Made by a program: the position numbers and the translations under genes. Of a stretch of 64,000 nucleotides of DNA, positions 26,663 through 35,175 are shown piece after piece (within the stretch, counting starts at the first letter, position 1; each line of letters opens with the position of its first letter). Below the pieces are notes generated by a model. That model saw only the letters and a list, made by a program, of their open reading frames with translations, was not told where the DNA came from and made no database searches. Source of the stretch: Pseudorhizobium xiangyangii (GTDB lineage Bacteria; Pseudomonadota; Alphaproteobacteria; Rhizobiales; Rhizobiaceae); NCBI RefSeq assembly GCF_020531965.1, contig NZ_JAJAWH010000008.1, forward strand, positions 1-64,000. The letters run 5' to 3'.

Positions 26663-26676
26663 TTGATTTGCGTCAA
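26663..26676 (-). promoter_or_regulatory. FNR/FixK-type anaerobox upstream of the Usp gene
   Basis: TTGACGCAAATCAA on the - strand (TTGAC-N4-ATCAA) is a good match to the FNR/FixK/FnrN consensus TTGAT/C-N4-A/GTCAA. Its centre is about 60 bases upstream of the Usp ATG, compatible with a position near -40 of a short-leader promoter. Confidence 0.65.
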
Positions 26677-26681
26677 ATAGG

Positions 26682-27413
26682 TCAGCGCGGCATCTTCGCA
26701 AAGCCCTTGGCGAGGATCGGTCCCGTGGGGCGGCCGGTCGGCGAACCGCCCGCCTGCTCCAGCGTGATTTCGTAGAGCTGCGCGTCTTGCGGCTTCGGCA
26801 GCGGCGGCGCCCGCAGGACACGCGAACTGGCCCCCTCAAGAAGTCCAAGCGATACGGGACCCATGTCACGCGATGGCAGTGTCCAGACCTCGATCGCCTT
26901 GTCGTCCGGCACGGTCAGGTCGGCGAGCAGGCGAATCCGCGCATTGTCGTTGCCGAAATCCTCGACCACGGCCTGCACGTCGCCTCGCTCATCGAGGAGT
27001 ACCGCGATGACGATCGGTTCCGCCTGACGGCCCAGGCTCCATGTCAAGGCAATCGCAAGCAGGAGAGAAGCAGCCATGGATGCAATCGCCGTTGCTTTCC
27101 AGCCGTAGCGGCGATTTTCGTTTGCTGCGGACGGATAGATGGCTTCCGGAGCGAGTGTGGCACCGCCGAGCGGCACCGCGGGTTCGGCATCTCCAAGCCC
27201 GGCTTCGATCCGGCTCCATAGGCCGGCCGGCACCGACGCCGGTTCGACCGTCGCGTCGAGCGGCAGGAATCGCTCCCGGCTTGCGGCAACGGCATTCCGA
27301 AGAACGGCATTGTGCTCCATCTCGGTCTCGACGGCGGTCTGGTCGGATTGATCCAGCAGGCCCAGCACGTATTCGTCGGCGATCTCGTCGATATGGGTGG
27401 GATCGAAGATCAT
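26682..27413 (-). CDS. RskA-type anti-sigma factor
   Basis: A 243-residue membrane protein. The N-terminal anti-sigma domain reads DEIADEYVLGLLDQSDQTAVE, one membrane helix lies at about 92-112 (AIASMAASLLLAIALTW), and a periplasmic RskA C-terminal domain follows (VWTLPSRDMGPVSLGLLE; LEQAGGSPTGRPTGPIL). No zinc-binding HxxxCxxC is present. The ATG overlaps the sigma gene stop by four bases (ATGA), so the two are translationally coupled. It should hold the partner sigma at the membrane. Confidence 0.88.
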   Translation of the reverse strand: MIFDPTHIDEIADEYVLGLLDQSDQTAVETEMEHNAVLRNAVAASRERFLPLDATVEPASVPAGLWSRIEAGLGDAEPAVPLGGATLAPEAIYPSAANENRRYGWKATAIASMAASLLLAIALTWSLGRQAEPIVIAVLLDERGDVQAVVEDFGNDNARIRLLADLTVPDDKAIEVWTLPSRDMGPVSLGLLEGASSRVLRAPPLPKPQDAQLYEITLEQAGGSPTGRPTGPILAKGFAKMPR

Positions 27414-27955
27414 GACATGCACTCCCGAAGTGCGGAAAGACCTCTGCGGATCCACGATTTTGTCGTCCCGAGCGGCAGGCGCAGTCGCCCGGCAATCTCC
27501 CCGTGCGTATAGCCGCCGACATAGGCGAGCAGGATGCCGCGGCGCTTTCTTTCATCGAGACTGGCCAGGCAGTCGCGCAGCCTGCTGTTCTGGTCGAGCC
27601 GGTTCAAGGCGCCGAGAACGTCTTCCAGTTGGTCGCTCTCCTGCAGCGCCTCGAGCTTCCCGTCCTCCACCAGGTCTTCGCGTCGTCCATCGCGCAGCAC
27701 GTTCAGCGCCTTGTTGCGCACGATCGTATAGATCCAGCCGCGGGCCGATCCGCGATCCGGCGCGTACTGGTGGGCGTTCTTCCAGATACGGATGAAAGCC
27801 TCCTGCACAACCTCCTCGGCGAGATCCCGGCGACGAAGGATCCGTTCAGCGACAGCGATCAGGCGGCCGGCTTCTGTGTCGAAGATCCGCTCCAGCCCTT
27901 TGCGGTCGCCGCGGGCGCAGGCGGCAAGCGATGTCGCAAGGTCGTCCGATGGCAT
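27410..27955 (-). CDS. ECF (sigma70-family) RNA polymerase sigma factor
   Basis: A 181-residue ECF sigma of the SigK/RskA-partnered kind. Region 2 contains LAEEVVQEAFIRIW and ARGWIYTIVRNKALNVLRD, and region 4 GYTHGEIAGRLRLPLGTTKSW. I chose ATG 27955 (MPSDDLATSL) by similarity to family N-termini; in-frame starts at 27991, 28003 and 28018 are possible and no strong Shine-Dalgarno decides. It is coupled to the anti-sigma gene and is divergent from the DUF4394 gene, a likely target. Confidence 0.88.
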   Translation of the reverse strand: MPSDDLATSLAACARGDRKGLERIFDTEAGRLIAVAERILRRRDLAEEVVQEAFIRIWKNAHQYAPDRGSARGWIYTIVRNKALNVLRDGRREDLVEDGKLEALQESDQLEDVLGALNRLDQNSRLRDCLASLDERKRRGILLAYVGGYTHGEIAGRLRLPLGTTKSWIRRGLSALRECMS

Positions 27956-28031
27956 CTGTGCCAAGCTCAAGCCCGGTCTCCTGCAGGTCATTCCTGTTTC
28001 CATGCCAGTAATACACATCGGCAGGCCGATG

Positions 28032-28068
28032 GGATGCAGCCGAGATTATTTTTTCGCCCCCTGCATCC
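28032..28068. promoter_or_regulatory. Inverted CTGCATCC pair in the ECF sigma / DUF4394 divergent region
   Basis: GGATGCAG (28032-28039) and CTGCATCC (28061-28068) form a perfect 8-bp inverted repeat with a 21-base spacer. Each copy points outward toward one of the divergent genes, as a shared -35 element of two ECF promoters would. I could not find a matching -10 for both, so this is a candidate only. Confidence 0.3.
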
Positions 28069-28161
28069 AAATGCGATGTCCCGAGGGTCTTTTCCATGAG
28101 GGGTTCGAGACCGAGTGCTCGGGCAGGCCTCTGAAACGATCATCGACACGGGAGAAAAGAC

Positions 28162-28950
28162 ATGATGAACATTCGCACAGTCCTCATCGCCTCGACCATC
28201 CTTGCCGCAACGTCGGTCGCCGCATCTGCGGCGCCTGTTGTCGGCCTTGTCGGCGACAGGACGCTGGTCCTGTTCGATACCGACAAGCCGGAAGTCTCGC
28301 AGAGCATGGACGTCACCGGCGTCGAAAGCCTCGTCGGCATCGATCTTCGACCGGCGAACAATATGCTCGTCGGCGTGACCGCCGACAGCGTCATCGTCAC
28401 GATCGACATGAAAACCGGTGCGGCGACTGAAGTCGCCAAGATGGACAGGCCGCTGACGATCGGTGACGCACCGGTCGTTGTCGATTTCAACCCGACGGCC
28501 GACCGGCTTCGCTACATGACCGGTACGACCAACCACCGCGTCCACCCCGAGACCGGCGCAGTGACGGTCGATGGCAGCCTCGCTTTCGAGGAGGGCGACA
28601 TGCACAAGGGTGAGGAACCGAATATCGTGGCCGCCGCCTACATCAACTCCTACGGCCAGCCGGAAAAGACGGCGATGTACAACATCGACGCGACGATCGG
28701 CGGGCTGATCCAGCAGACCAAGCCGAACGACGGCACGCTGAAGGCTATCGGCAAGCTCGGCGGTGAGGGAATGCCCGCCACCTATGCCTTTGACATCCAG
28801 ACGACGGTGGACGGCGAGAATACCGCCTGGCTCGTCGCAGGCAAGGCGCTCCACACCGTGGATCTCGAAACCGGCAAGGCCACGAGGACAGCCGATATCA
28901 CCGGCGTCGATGGCGACATCCGCGACATCGCCGTTCTTCCGGCAATGTAA
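28162..28950 (+). CDS. DUF4394 family exported protein
   Basis: A 262-residue protein with a signal peptide (ending ASAAP) and the DUF4394 repeat-like beta structure: VVGLVGDRTLVLFDTDKP, GVESLVGIDLRPANNMLVGV, VDFNPTADRLRYMT and FDIQTTVDGENTAWLV. It is probably a periplasmic beta-propeller-like protein of unknown role. It is divergent from the ECF sigma/anti-sigma operon, with which DUF4394 genes are often associated. GGGAGAA lies upstream of the double ATG. Confidence 0.85.
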   Translation: MMNIRTVLIASTILAATSVAASAAPVVGLVGDRTLVLFDTDKPEVSQSMDVTGVESLVGIDLRPANNMLVGVTADSVIVTIDMKTGAATEVAKMDRPLTIGDAPVVVDFNPTADRLRYMTGTTNHRVHPETGAVTVDGSLAFEEGDMHKGEEPNIVAAAYINSYGQPEKTAMYNIDATIGGLIQQTKPNDGTLKAIGKLGGEGMPATYAFDIQTTVDGENTAWLVAGKALHTVDLETGKATRTADITGVDGDIRDIAVLPAM

Positions 28951-29058
28951 CGCCAACGCATCGACCCGAAAGCCGGAACAGGTCTTCGGGAAGCACGATG
29001 CGCAGACTTGGAAGTGGTTCAGCGTCCTTGGGTCACGTTTTTGGTCCAGGGCGCTGTA

Positions 29059-29093
29059 GGGAAAGGCCGGGCTGGTCGCAACCGGCCTTTCCC
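29059..29093. terminator. Strong hairpin between convergent DUF4394 and TIGR02186 genes
   Basis: A perfect 12-bp stem, GGGAAAGGCCGG (29059-29070) with CCGGCCTTTCCC (29082-29093), and an 11-base loop. It sits about 110 bases after the DUF4394 stop and 20 bases from the TIGR02186 stop. There is no long T tract. Confidence 0.6.
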
Positions 29094-29112
29094 ACACTAT
29101 AGGTTCGGCCCG

Positions 29113-29913
29113 TCAATCCTTCCGGAAGATGAGGCTGGCGCCCCAGCCGGTGATGACGGCGATCATGACGCAGAGAAAACCATAGGTAATCGGCCTGTTA
29201 TGGGCTGTGTCGGTAATGGCCTGCTCGAGGCCGGTCTTGACCACCCTCAGCGGCAGTTCCCGCTCGTGGATCAGCTCGCGGCCCTTGAACAGATAGGCCC
29301 GCACCGTGTGCACGCCGTCTGGAATGTTTGCCGGCAGCCGCAGCGAGGCCCTGAACAGGCTTGACGAGACGAAGCGCACGCCGCTGGTGTCGCGCTGGTA
29401 AAGGCCGCTCGCCAGCTTGAGCCGCCTGTAGGCGTCGCGGAAGTCCGACAGGTCGACGGCATTGCCGATATAGCCGGTCGGGGTCAGCGCCAGATGGTTG
29501 ATGCCGACGCCGATGCTGTTGAGCGAGGGCTCCTCGTCGATCGTGTCGATCTCGCGCGTGCTGGCCAGGGAATAGGACTCCGGCACCAGTTCGAAGGTCA
29601 TCGAATTGGTGTTCATCCAGATGCCGAGCACGCGCTCCTTGCGCCGCACGGTCGCGTAGTCTCTCGGCCCCTCAAGCGTGACGATGACGTCGTACTGGCC
29701 GATTGCCAGGAACAGTTCGTCGGCATTGGTAAGCGCCCCGAACACCGTGAGATCCGCGCCGCGGAAATCGGAGGTGATGGCGATTTCGCTCGTCGAGGTG
29801 CCGATCTCCAGCCCTTCCTTGACGGTCGAGGCTTCGCCGAACGGAACCTGTGCGCTCGTCGGCGAGACGATGGCAAGGAAGGCGGCGATGACAAGTGGGG
29901 CAAGGCGCAGCAT
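29113..29913 (-). CDS. TIGR02186 family protein
   Basis: A 266-residue protein with a signal peptide (ending SPTSAQ), a lumenal domain (LEIGTSTSEIAITSDFRGADLTVFG; GIWMNTNSMTFE) and one C-terminal membrane helix (about 240-260). This is the alphaproteobacterial TIGR02186 family of unknown function, which regularly sits next to TSUP exporters. The start overlaps the stop of the exporter gene (TGATG), so they are coupled. Confidence 0.85.
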   Translation of the reverse strand: MLRLAPLVIAAFLAIVSPTSAQVPFGEASTVKEGLEIGTSTSEIAITSDFRGADLTVFGALTNADELFLAIGQYDVIVTLEGPRDYATVRRKERVLGIWMNTNSMTFELVPESYSLASTREIDTIDEEPSLNSIGVGINHLALTPTGYIGNAVDLSDFRDAYRRLKLASGLYQRDTSGVRFVSSSLFRASLRLPANIPDGVHTVRAYLFKGRELIHERELPLRVVKTGLEQAITDTAHNRPITYGFLCVMIAVITGWGASLIFRKD

Positions 29914-30839
29914 CAGTTTGCAAAAGCCCCCACCGCGACGGAATAGAGTTCTTCCGGCTTGATCACGAGCGCGATGGCCAGTCGGATGCCGACCGCCAGC
30001 ACCAGCAGCGCCAGGAGTGCGCGCAGCTGTTCGCCGCGCAGCTTCTGCCCGACGCGCACGCCGTACTGCGCGCCGATAACGCCGGCGACCATCAGGATGC
30101 TGGCGAGCACGATATCGACCGAATAGTTGGTCGCGGCCTGTACCATCGTTGTGTAGGCTGTCACGAAGATGATCTGGAAGAGCGACGTCCCGACGACCAC
30201 GTTGGTCGGGATGCGCAGAAGGTAGATCATGGCCGGCACCATGATGAAGCCGCCGCCGACGCCCATGATCGAGGTCAGGATGCCGATGGCAAAGCCGAGC
30301 ACAACGACCGGAACGGCGCTGAGGTAGATCTTCGACTTCTTGAACCGCATCTTGAAGGGCAGCCGGTGGACCCAGATGTGCTGGCCCGGCCGCTTCGTGA
30401 TAGGCGGTTCGTTGCGGGCGGAGCGCCTCAGCGCCCGGACGCTCTCGTTAAGCATCAGGCTGCCGACGATGCCGAGCAGGACGACGTAGAGAAGCGAAAC
30501 AAACAGGTCCAGCTGCCCGAGCCGTCTCAACCAGGAGAAGATCCATATGCCGACCGTGGCGCCGGCCAGGCCGCCGGCAAGCAGCACGGTCCCCAGCTTC
30601 ATGTCCAGGGTGCCGCGCCGGAAATGGCTGATGGCTCCGGAGATCGAAGAGGCCACAACCTGGTTGGCGCCGGTGGCAACCGCCACCACGGGTGGGATGT
30701 TGTAGAAGATCAGGAGCGGCGTGATCAGGAAGCCGCCGCCCACGCCGAACATGCCCGACAGAAAGCCGACGGCTGCACCCATCCCCAGAATGATGAAGAT
30801 GTTCACCGAAAGCTCTGCTATCGGCAGATAAACAGTCAC
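29913..30839 (-). CDS. Sulfite exporter TauE/SafE (TSUP) family protein
   Basis: A 308-residue membrane protein with about eight helices in two homologous halves, each with the TSUP signature (GMFGVGGGFLITPLLIF; TSIMGVGGGFIMVPAMIYLL). TSUP proteins export sulfite, sulfoacetate or other organosulfur anions. The coupled TIGR02186 protein may be its periplasmic partner. The substrate cannot be told from sequence. The 228-base gap to podJ holds only a 7-bp hairpin (30862-30879). Confidence 0.88.
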   Translation of the reverse strand: MTVYLPIAELSVNIFIILGMGAAVGFLSGMFGVGGGFLITPLLIFYNIPPVVAVATGANQVVASSISGAISHFRRGTLDMKLGTVLLAGGLAGATVGIWIFSWLRRLGQLDLFVSLLYVVLLGIVGSLMLNESVRALRRSARNEPPITKRPGQHIWVHRLPFKMRFKKSKIYLSAVPVVVLGFAIGILTSIMGVGGGFIMVPAMIYLLRIPTNVVVGTSLFQIIFVTAYTTMVQAATNYSVDIVLASILMVAGVIGAQYGVRVGQKLRGEQLRALLALLVLAVGIRLAIALVIKPEELYSVAVGAFAN

Positions 30840-31067
30840 GGCGGAACCTCAAACACGTAGCACCGCCCGACGGGGCGGTTTCGCCATGCGGATGAAACCC
30901 TCCGCGTCAGCGCTGGGATGTTGGTCCGCTCGGAAGAGCGGCCCTGATGGTGTCCCGTCATGCGCTGGCAACGGGGGTGAGTCAACTCGCAAGCCCCGAT
31001 TACACGGGCATTTTTCCGATTTTGTGACAGCGTGATTAACACCGGTGATACGGTGGTCGTCCGTGCG

Positions 31068-34000
31068 TCACGTGTTGCGCTTCAAGAGCTCCGCTACCAG
31101 GGCTTCGTTGATCCGGCCGTCAGGCTCCTGGCCGACCGAGGACTGGAACGCCTTGATGGCGCCGACTGTCTTCTGGCCAATCTTTCCATCCGGAGTGCCG
31201 GCGTCGAACCCGTTCTTGTTCAGGATTGCCTGGATGTTCAGGACAGCCTTCTCCATGTCGACCGAGGCGGTCGTCAGGGGCTTGCCGTTGGCCCATTCGT
31301 CCGGGACGGTCACTTCGTTGGCGTCGGGGTTCAGGGGCTTCGGTTTCCAGCTGTTGGCTGCCGCGCGGGCTGCATCCAGCGGCTCCTTGCGCATGGCGTT
31401 CGCCACATCGTCGCGCTTTTCGCTGGCATCCTGGTCGCCACCCTTCGCCGCGATTGCAAACCACTTGTAGGATTCGCCCAGGTCCTGGGGAACGCCGTTG
31501 CCGCGTGCATAAAGGATAGCGAGGTTGAACTGGCTGTCCGAGACGCCGTGTTCGGCCGCCTTTTTGAACCACTCGACCGCTTCCGCATAATTCGGCTCGC
31601 CATTGGCACCGGAAGCGTGGAGCACGGCGAGGTTGTGCATGGCGCTGGCATTGCCGGCTTCCGCAGACTGGCGATAGTAGCTGAGCGCCTTCTCGATGTC
31701 GCGGGTAACGCCCGTGCCCTTCTCGAACAGATTGGCGACGCGGTACTGTGCGGGGGCGAACCCGCGGTCGGCTGCCAGCTTGTACCAGTTTGCGGCCTCG
31801 GAAAGGTCGGGCGCCACGCCACGACCTTCGGTGTAGCGCGCGCCGATCTCGAACAGTGCCACCGGGTCGCCGGCTTCGGCGGCATCCGCCAGCGATTTCG
31901 GGCTGAGCGATGCCGGGACAACGATCGGCGGCGCTGCCGTCTGAGGAGCGGACGCTGCAACATCGGGGGTCGGCTGTGGTGCCGCTTCGCTCATCGCGGG
32001 TTCCAATGGCGGGGTGCCATCGGTCAGTTCCCTGGGGAGAGGGGCGAGAGGGGCGAGAGGTGCCGATTGCGGCTGTGCGGAAGCAACGGCGGCGGCGGCG
32101 GGTTGCGCGACAGCATTGCTGTCTTCGACAACTGGTGCCTCGCTGATTGCCGGAGGCTGCGGAGCCTCTTCGCCGGATGTCAGCGTCTTGACCAGCGGCA
32201 GCGTCATCAGGACGAGCAGCACAGCGCCGACCGCCATCAGGATCGGCCGCCGGTGCTTCGCGAATGCGCTGCCGGACGACGTCTTTGCATCTGTCTTGCC
32301 GGCGTCTGCTTTCTTTGCCCTTGCGGCGTTGGCGCCAAGCGCCGGGTCCGTTTCTAAGGCCGCCGCCTTGGCGGCACGGCGTGCCGCCGCGATGTAGTCT
32401 GCCTGGTCGGAATCCTTTGCCTGTGTGTTGCCGGTGCCTGCCGCAGCCTGGCTTGCACGCACGCGCTCAAGGATTTTCCGTACGTCCGGAGCTCCCGAGC
32501 CCGGTTCCAGCGGCTCGTTTTCCTGTTCCGGCGGCAGCATGTCCATGGGCGCGAGCGGCGGAGCCGGATCGACGACCGTTCGCCCAGGCTTCGACGCCAC
32601 AATCTTCTGTCCGGGCCGCAGGCGTCTGGATATCTGGCTGAGGAGCCCGCCCTTCGGAGCGTTCTTCTCGGTCCGTGCCATGCCGGATACCGGTTCTTCC
32701 GGAGCGACCATCGTGTCGTCGCCACGCAGCTCGCCATGTAGATCGCCCTGCACATCGCCATGGGCATCGATGGTCTCGGACGTTGAGGCAATGCCCTTGG
32801 TGCCGAAGACAGGTTCGGATGTGGCAGGTGTGCCGGCATGCGAGGTGCCGTTTGCAAGCGAATCCATCAGGTCGTGATGAAGGTTTTCCACCTCGGCGGC
32901 GGGTGCCAAAGCAGATGCAAAAGCCGGGTTGTTGTGCCTCTCCGGCGCCTGTTGCCACGCTGGGGCGGCCTGCTGTACCGGTGCATGCAACATCGGCCCG
33001 GCGATCCGGTCCTCCATCGTGTCGAGACGGTCGGCGATCTGCACGAGCGTGCGGTGCAGGGCGTTCAGCGTGTGCTGGGAACGCTCTTCCGTGTTGCGGG
33101 TCAGTTCCTCGATGTGACGGAGATCTTCCGCAAGCGCAGTCACCGCTGCCATGTCCACAGACGGTGCGCCTGCCCCGCCCGATCCGTTGCCTTGCCGCGC
33201 AAAGCTCTCCAGCACGGCCTCGGCTGCCTGCCGCGCAGCCTCCAGAACGTACTCGTCGTTCGTGGTCATGTGGGTCTCGATCGCGGCCATCCGATCTTCC
33301 ATCTCGCGCGCTGCAGGATACGCGGCGGAAATGGACGACGGCTGGCTGATCAGCGTCGACAGGTGGGCGATCTGTGATTCGAGGTCTCTCAAGGCGACGC
33401 TGTCGCCGGATGGCGCGCGCGCCGTTTCGTCCAGCCTCGCGGCAATCCCACTCAACCGGTCTTCGATCCGGTCGAATGCAGACAGGTCGACGGCGGGCTG
33501 CGGCGGATCCTGATAGCCGATCGCTTCGATGCGGTGGGCAAGCTGGTCGAGTCGCTCCAGGAGCGACTCGTTGACGGCGCCATGACCCAGCCGATCGATC
33601 TTGTCGGAGATATCGGCGAGATATTCGGTCAGGTCGTGCGGCTTCGACGTCTTCGACAGCATGTGCGACAGCTGGTCCAGCCGTTCTTCCAGCCGCAGAG
33701 AAACCTGCTCTTCCGAAAGCTGATCGATGCGCTCGGACAGCGCCTCGATCCGTTCCGACAGTATGCTTGTGTGGCCGCCGTTCGTTCCGCTCGCCATCGT
33801 GTCGATCTGCTGGGCAAGCGAGCCCAGGCGGTTCTCGAGGCGCTGAAGGGTGTGATCGGTGGTCGATGCGGATGCGGCGCGGCCGCTGGCCGCGATGGCG
33901 CGGCTGATCTCGTCCAGCCGATCGTCCAGAAGGGCAAACTGGCTGTTCAGAGCCGAATCGTTTGGCTGCATTCTCGTTCCGAGCTGCTCCATGGCGGTTG

Positions 34001-34832
34001 CGACCGTCAGCAGCTTCTGCTCCAGCGCCCGGATCGTGGGGCTGTCGCTCATGGAGCCGAGCTGGCTCTTGATGTCGTCGATGCGGTAGGCAAGGCCGAC
34101 GAGTTCTTCACGCAGGTCATGCGTATCGAGCTCGACGATCCGCTCTTCCAGACCCTGCCACCGGGTGTCGAGGCGTTGGATGCTTTCTTCCCGGGCGAGG
34201 CCGTCGATGACGGCATGCAGTTCCTCGTATTCGGCTCGCAACGCGTCCGTGGCCGGACCGCCACGCTGGCCCAGCACGTTGATGCTGTCGGCCAGTCGCG
34301 ACAGCTCCGAGCGTAGGTCTTGGTCGATGGGCTGGCCCTGGGCGGCAGAACGGATGCCGCTTACGTCGGTGCGCAGTGCGTCCATCTCGCGGGCAACGCC
34401 TTCGGCGATGTCGTGCTTGAGTTCCTGGCGAAGTCCGACCAGTGCCTCTGCGATGTCGCGCAGCGAAGGCTCGGTCTGGGCCTGGGCAACATGTGCCTGT
34501 GCCGGCCGGCGCGGCTCCAGCCGCGGGCGAGGCATTGAAGGAGGGGTGACGGTTTCCACGTGCGAACCGGCCGGCCGTTCGCGGTATCCCGCGAGCATGC
34601 GCTGGCGGTCGCGGATTTCCTGTAGCGGATCGACCGGTGCCGGTGTCCTTGCCGCCGGGGGAGCGACAGGCTCGCTACGAGCCTCCGACCATGCAGGTGC
34701 GGCCTGACGTCTCGGGTCGCGAGGCTGCAGCAGTCCTTCGAGCCGCGCTTCGAGACCTTCGATGGTGCGATTGAGCGCATCGAGGGACGATCTGTCGCCG
34801 GGACGGGGAAGTGTCGATCGTGAACCGTTCAT
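31068..34832 (-). CDS. podJ: Polar organelle development protein PodJ homologue (coiled coil, Sel1 repeats, peptidoglycan-binding)
   Basis: A 1254-residue protein. A long cytoplasmic coiled-coil region (about 1-620, many LDERLDEISRA/IEALSERIDQLS heptads) is followed by a Pro-rich linker. One membrane helix lies at about 862-882 (ILMAVGAVLLVLMTLPLV). The periplasmic part has at least four Sel1/TPR repeats (about 985-1145; EIGARYTEGRGVAPDLSEA type) and a C-terminal peptidoglycan-binding domain (about 1185-1254). This order and length match rhizobial PodJ, which organises the growth pole and division. A near-consensus CtrA box lies upstream. Confidence 0.88.
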   Translation of the reverse strand: MNGSRSTLPRPGDRSSLDALNRTIEGLEARLEGLLQPRDPRRQAAPAWSEARSEPVAPPAARTPAPVDPLQEIRDRQRMLAGYRERPAGSHVETVTPPSMPRPRLEPRRPAQAHVAQAQTEPSLRDIAEALVGLRQELKHDIAEGVAREMDALRTDVSGIRSAAQGQPIDQDLRSELSRLADSINVLGQRGGPATDALRAEYEELHAVIDGLAREESIQRLDTRWQGLEERIVELDTHDLREELVGLAYRIDDIKSQLGSMSDSPTIRALEQKLLTVATAMEQLGTRMQPNDSALNSQFALLDDRLDEISRAIAASGRAASASTTDHTLQRLENRLGSLAQQIDTMASGTNGGHTSILSERIEALSERIDQLSEEQVSLRLEERLDQLSHMLSKTSKPHDLTEYLADISDKIDRLGHGAVNESLLERLDQLAHRIEAIGYQDPPQPAVDLSAFDRIEDRLSGIAARLDETARAPSGDSVALRDLESQIAHLSTLISQPSSISAAYPAAREMEDRMAAIETHMTTNDEYVLEAARQAAEAVLESFARQGNGSGGAGAPSVDMAAVTALAEDLRHIEELTRNTEERSQHTLNALHRTLVQIADRLDTMEDRIAGPMLHAPVQQAAPAWQQAPERHNNPAFASALAPAAEVENLHHDLMDSLANGTSHAGTPATSEPVFGTKGIASTSETIDAHGDVQGDLHGELRGDDTMVAPEEPVSGMARTEKNAPKGGLLSQISRRLRPGQKIVASKPGRTVVDPAPPLAPMDMLPPEQENEPLEPGSGAPDVRKILERVRASQAAAGTGNTQAKDSDQADYIAAARRAAKAAALETDPALGANAARAKKADAGKTDAKTSSGSAFAKHRRPILMAVGAVLLVLMTLPLVKTLTSGEEAPQPPAISEAPVVEDSNAVAQPAAAAVASAQPQSAPLAPLAPLPRELTDGTPPLEPAMSEAAPQPTPDVAASAPQTAAPPIVVPASLSPKSLADAAEAGDPVALFEIGARYTEGRGVAPDLSEAANWYKLAADRGFAPAQYRVANLFEKGTGVTRDIEKALSYYRQSAEAGNASAMHNLAVLHASGANGEPNYAEAVEWFKKAAEHGVSDSQFNLAILYARGNGVPQDLGESYKWFAIAAKGGDQDASEKRDDVANAMRKEPLDAARAAANSWKPKPLNPDANEVTVPDEWANGKPLTTASVDMEKAVLNIQAILNKNGFDAGTPDGKIGQKTVGAIKAFQSSVGQEPDGRINEALVAELLKRNT

Positions 34833-35090
34833 TTAGCTGCTCGTTCCAACGTTTCCAGGCGTAGCGGTGGGCCGATGGTCGGCGCCGGAGATCTGTTCCT
34901 TTAGGCTCGTGGCAAAATAGCCGACGCAGGACGCAATTCCCCGATGCCAACTATTTCACCGGACGTGGTAAATAAGCCGTTAACCACGGCGCGCTTTTTT
35001 AACCTTGGCTCATACGTGTGAGGGGCTGTCTGTCGGGCTTGCTCCGTCCACGGCGGTGATCGGGGACGAAAAAAGACGCATGGAAGTTGT
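34833..35090. other. Gene-free divergent region between podJ and fadE
   Basis: About 340 bases separate podJ from the acyl-CoA dehydrogenase. The podJ-proximal part is AT-rich around 34,915-35,010 and carries the CtrA-like box. The fadE-proximal end carries the operator and promoter described separately. No small gene with coding character is visible. Confidence 0.6.
34969..34983 (-). promoter_or_regulatory. CtrA-like box upstream of podJ
   Basis: TAAA-TAAGCCG-TTAA on the + strand (TTAA-N7-TTTA read toward podJ) matches seven of eight bases of the CtrA consensus TTAA-N7-TTAA, and the right half extends to TTAACCA as in full CtrA sites. It lies about 140 bases upstream of the podJ ATG. Confidence 0.45.
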
Positions 35091-35119
35091 TTGACGTTTA
35101 CGCAAACGTCAATTAATTA
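35091..35119 (+). promoter_or_regulatory. Promoter with embedded operator of the beta-oxidation operon
   Basis: Positions 35091-35112 contain TTGACGTTT, four bases, AAACGTCAA: a perfect 9-bp inverted repeat. It overlaps a promoter TTGACG (35091-35096), 17-bp spacer, TAATTA (35114-35119). The repeat resembles operators reported for LiuR/MerR-type regulators of fatty and branched-chain acid catabolism in proteobacteria. The regulator is not in the window, so the identity is an inference. Confidence 0.6.
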
Positions 35120-35175
35120 TGTCCTATGAGATGGCGGACATCTGGTCCGTGTGAGGATATGGAGGAAGTGCGACC

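Noticed and set aside
30862-30879. Hairpin ACCGCCC-GACG-GGGCGGT as the podJ terminator
   Set aside because: It is about 190 bases past the podJ stop, has only 7 bp and lacks a T tract on the podJ strand.
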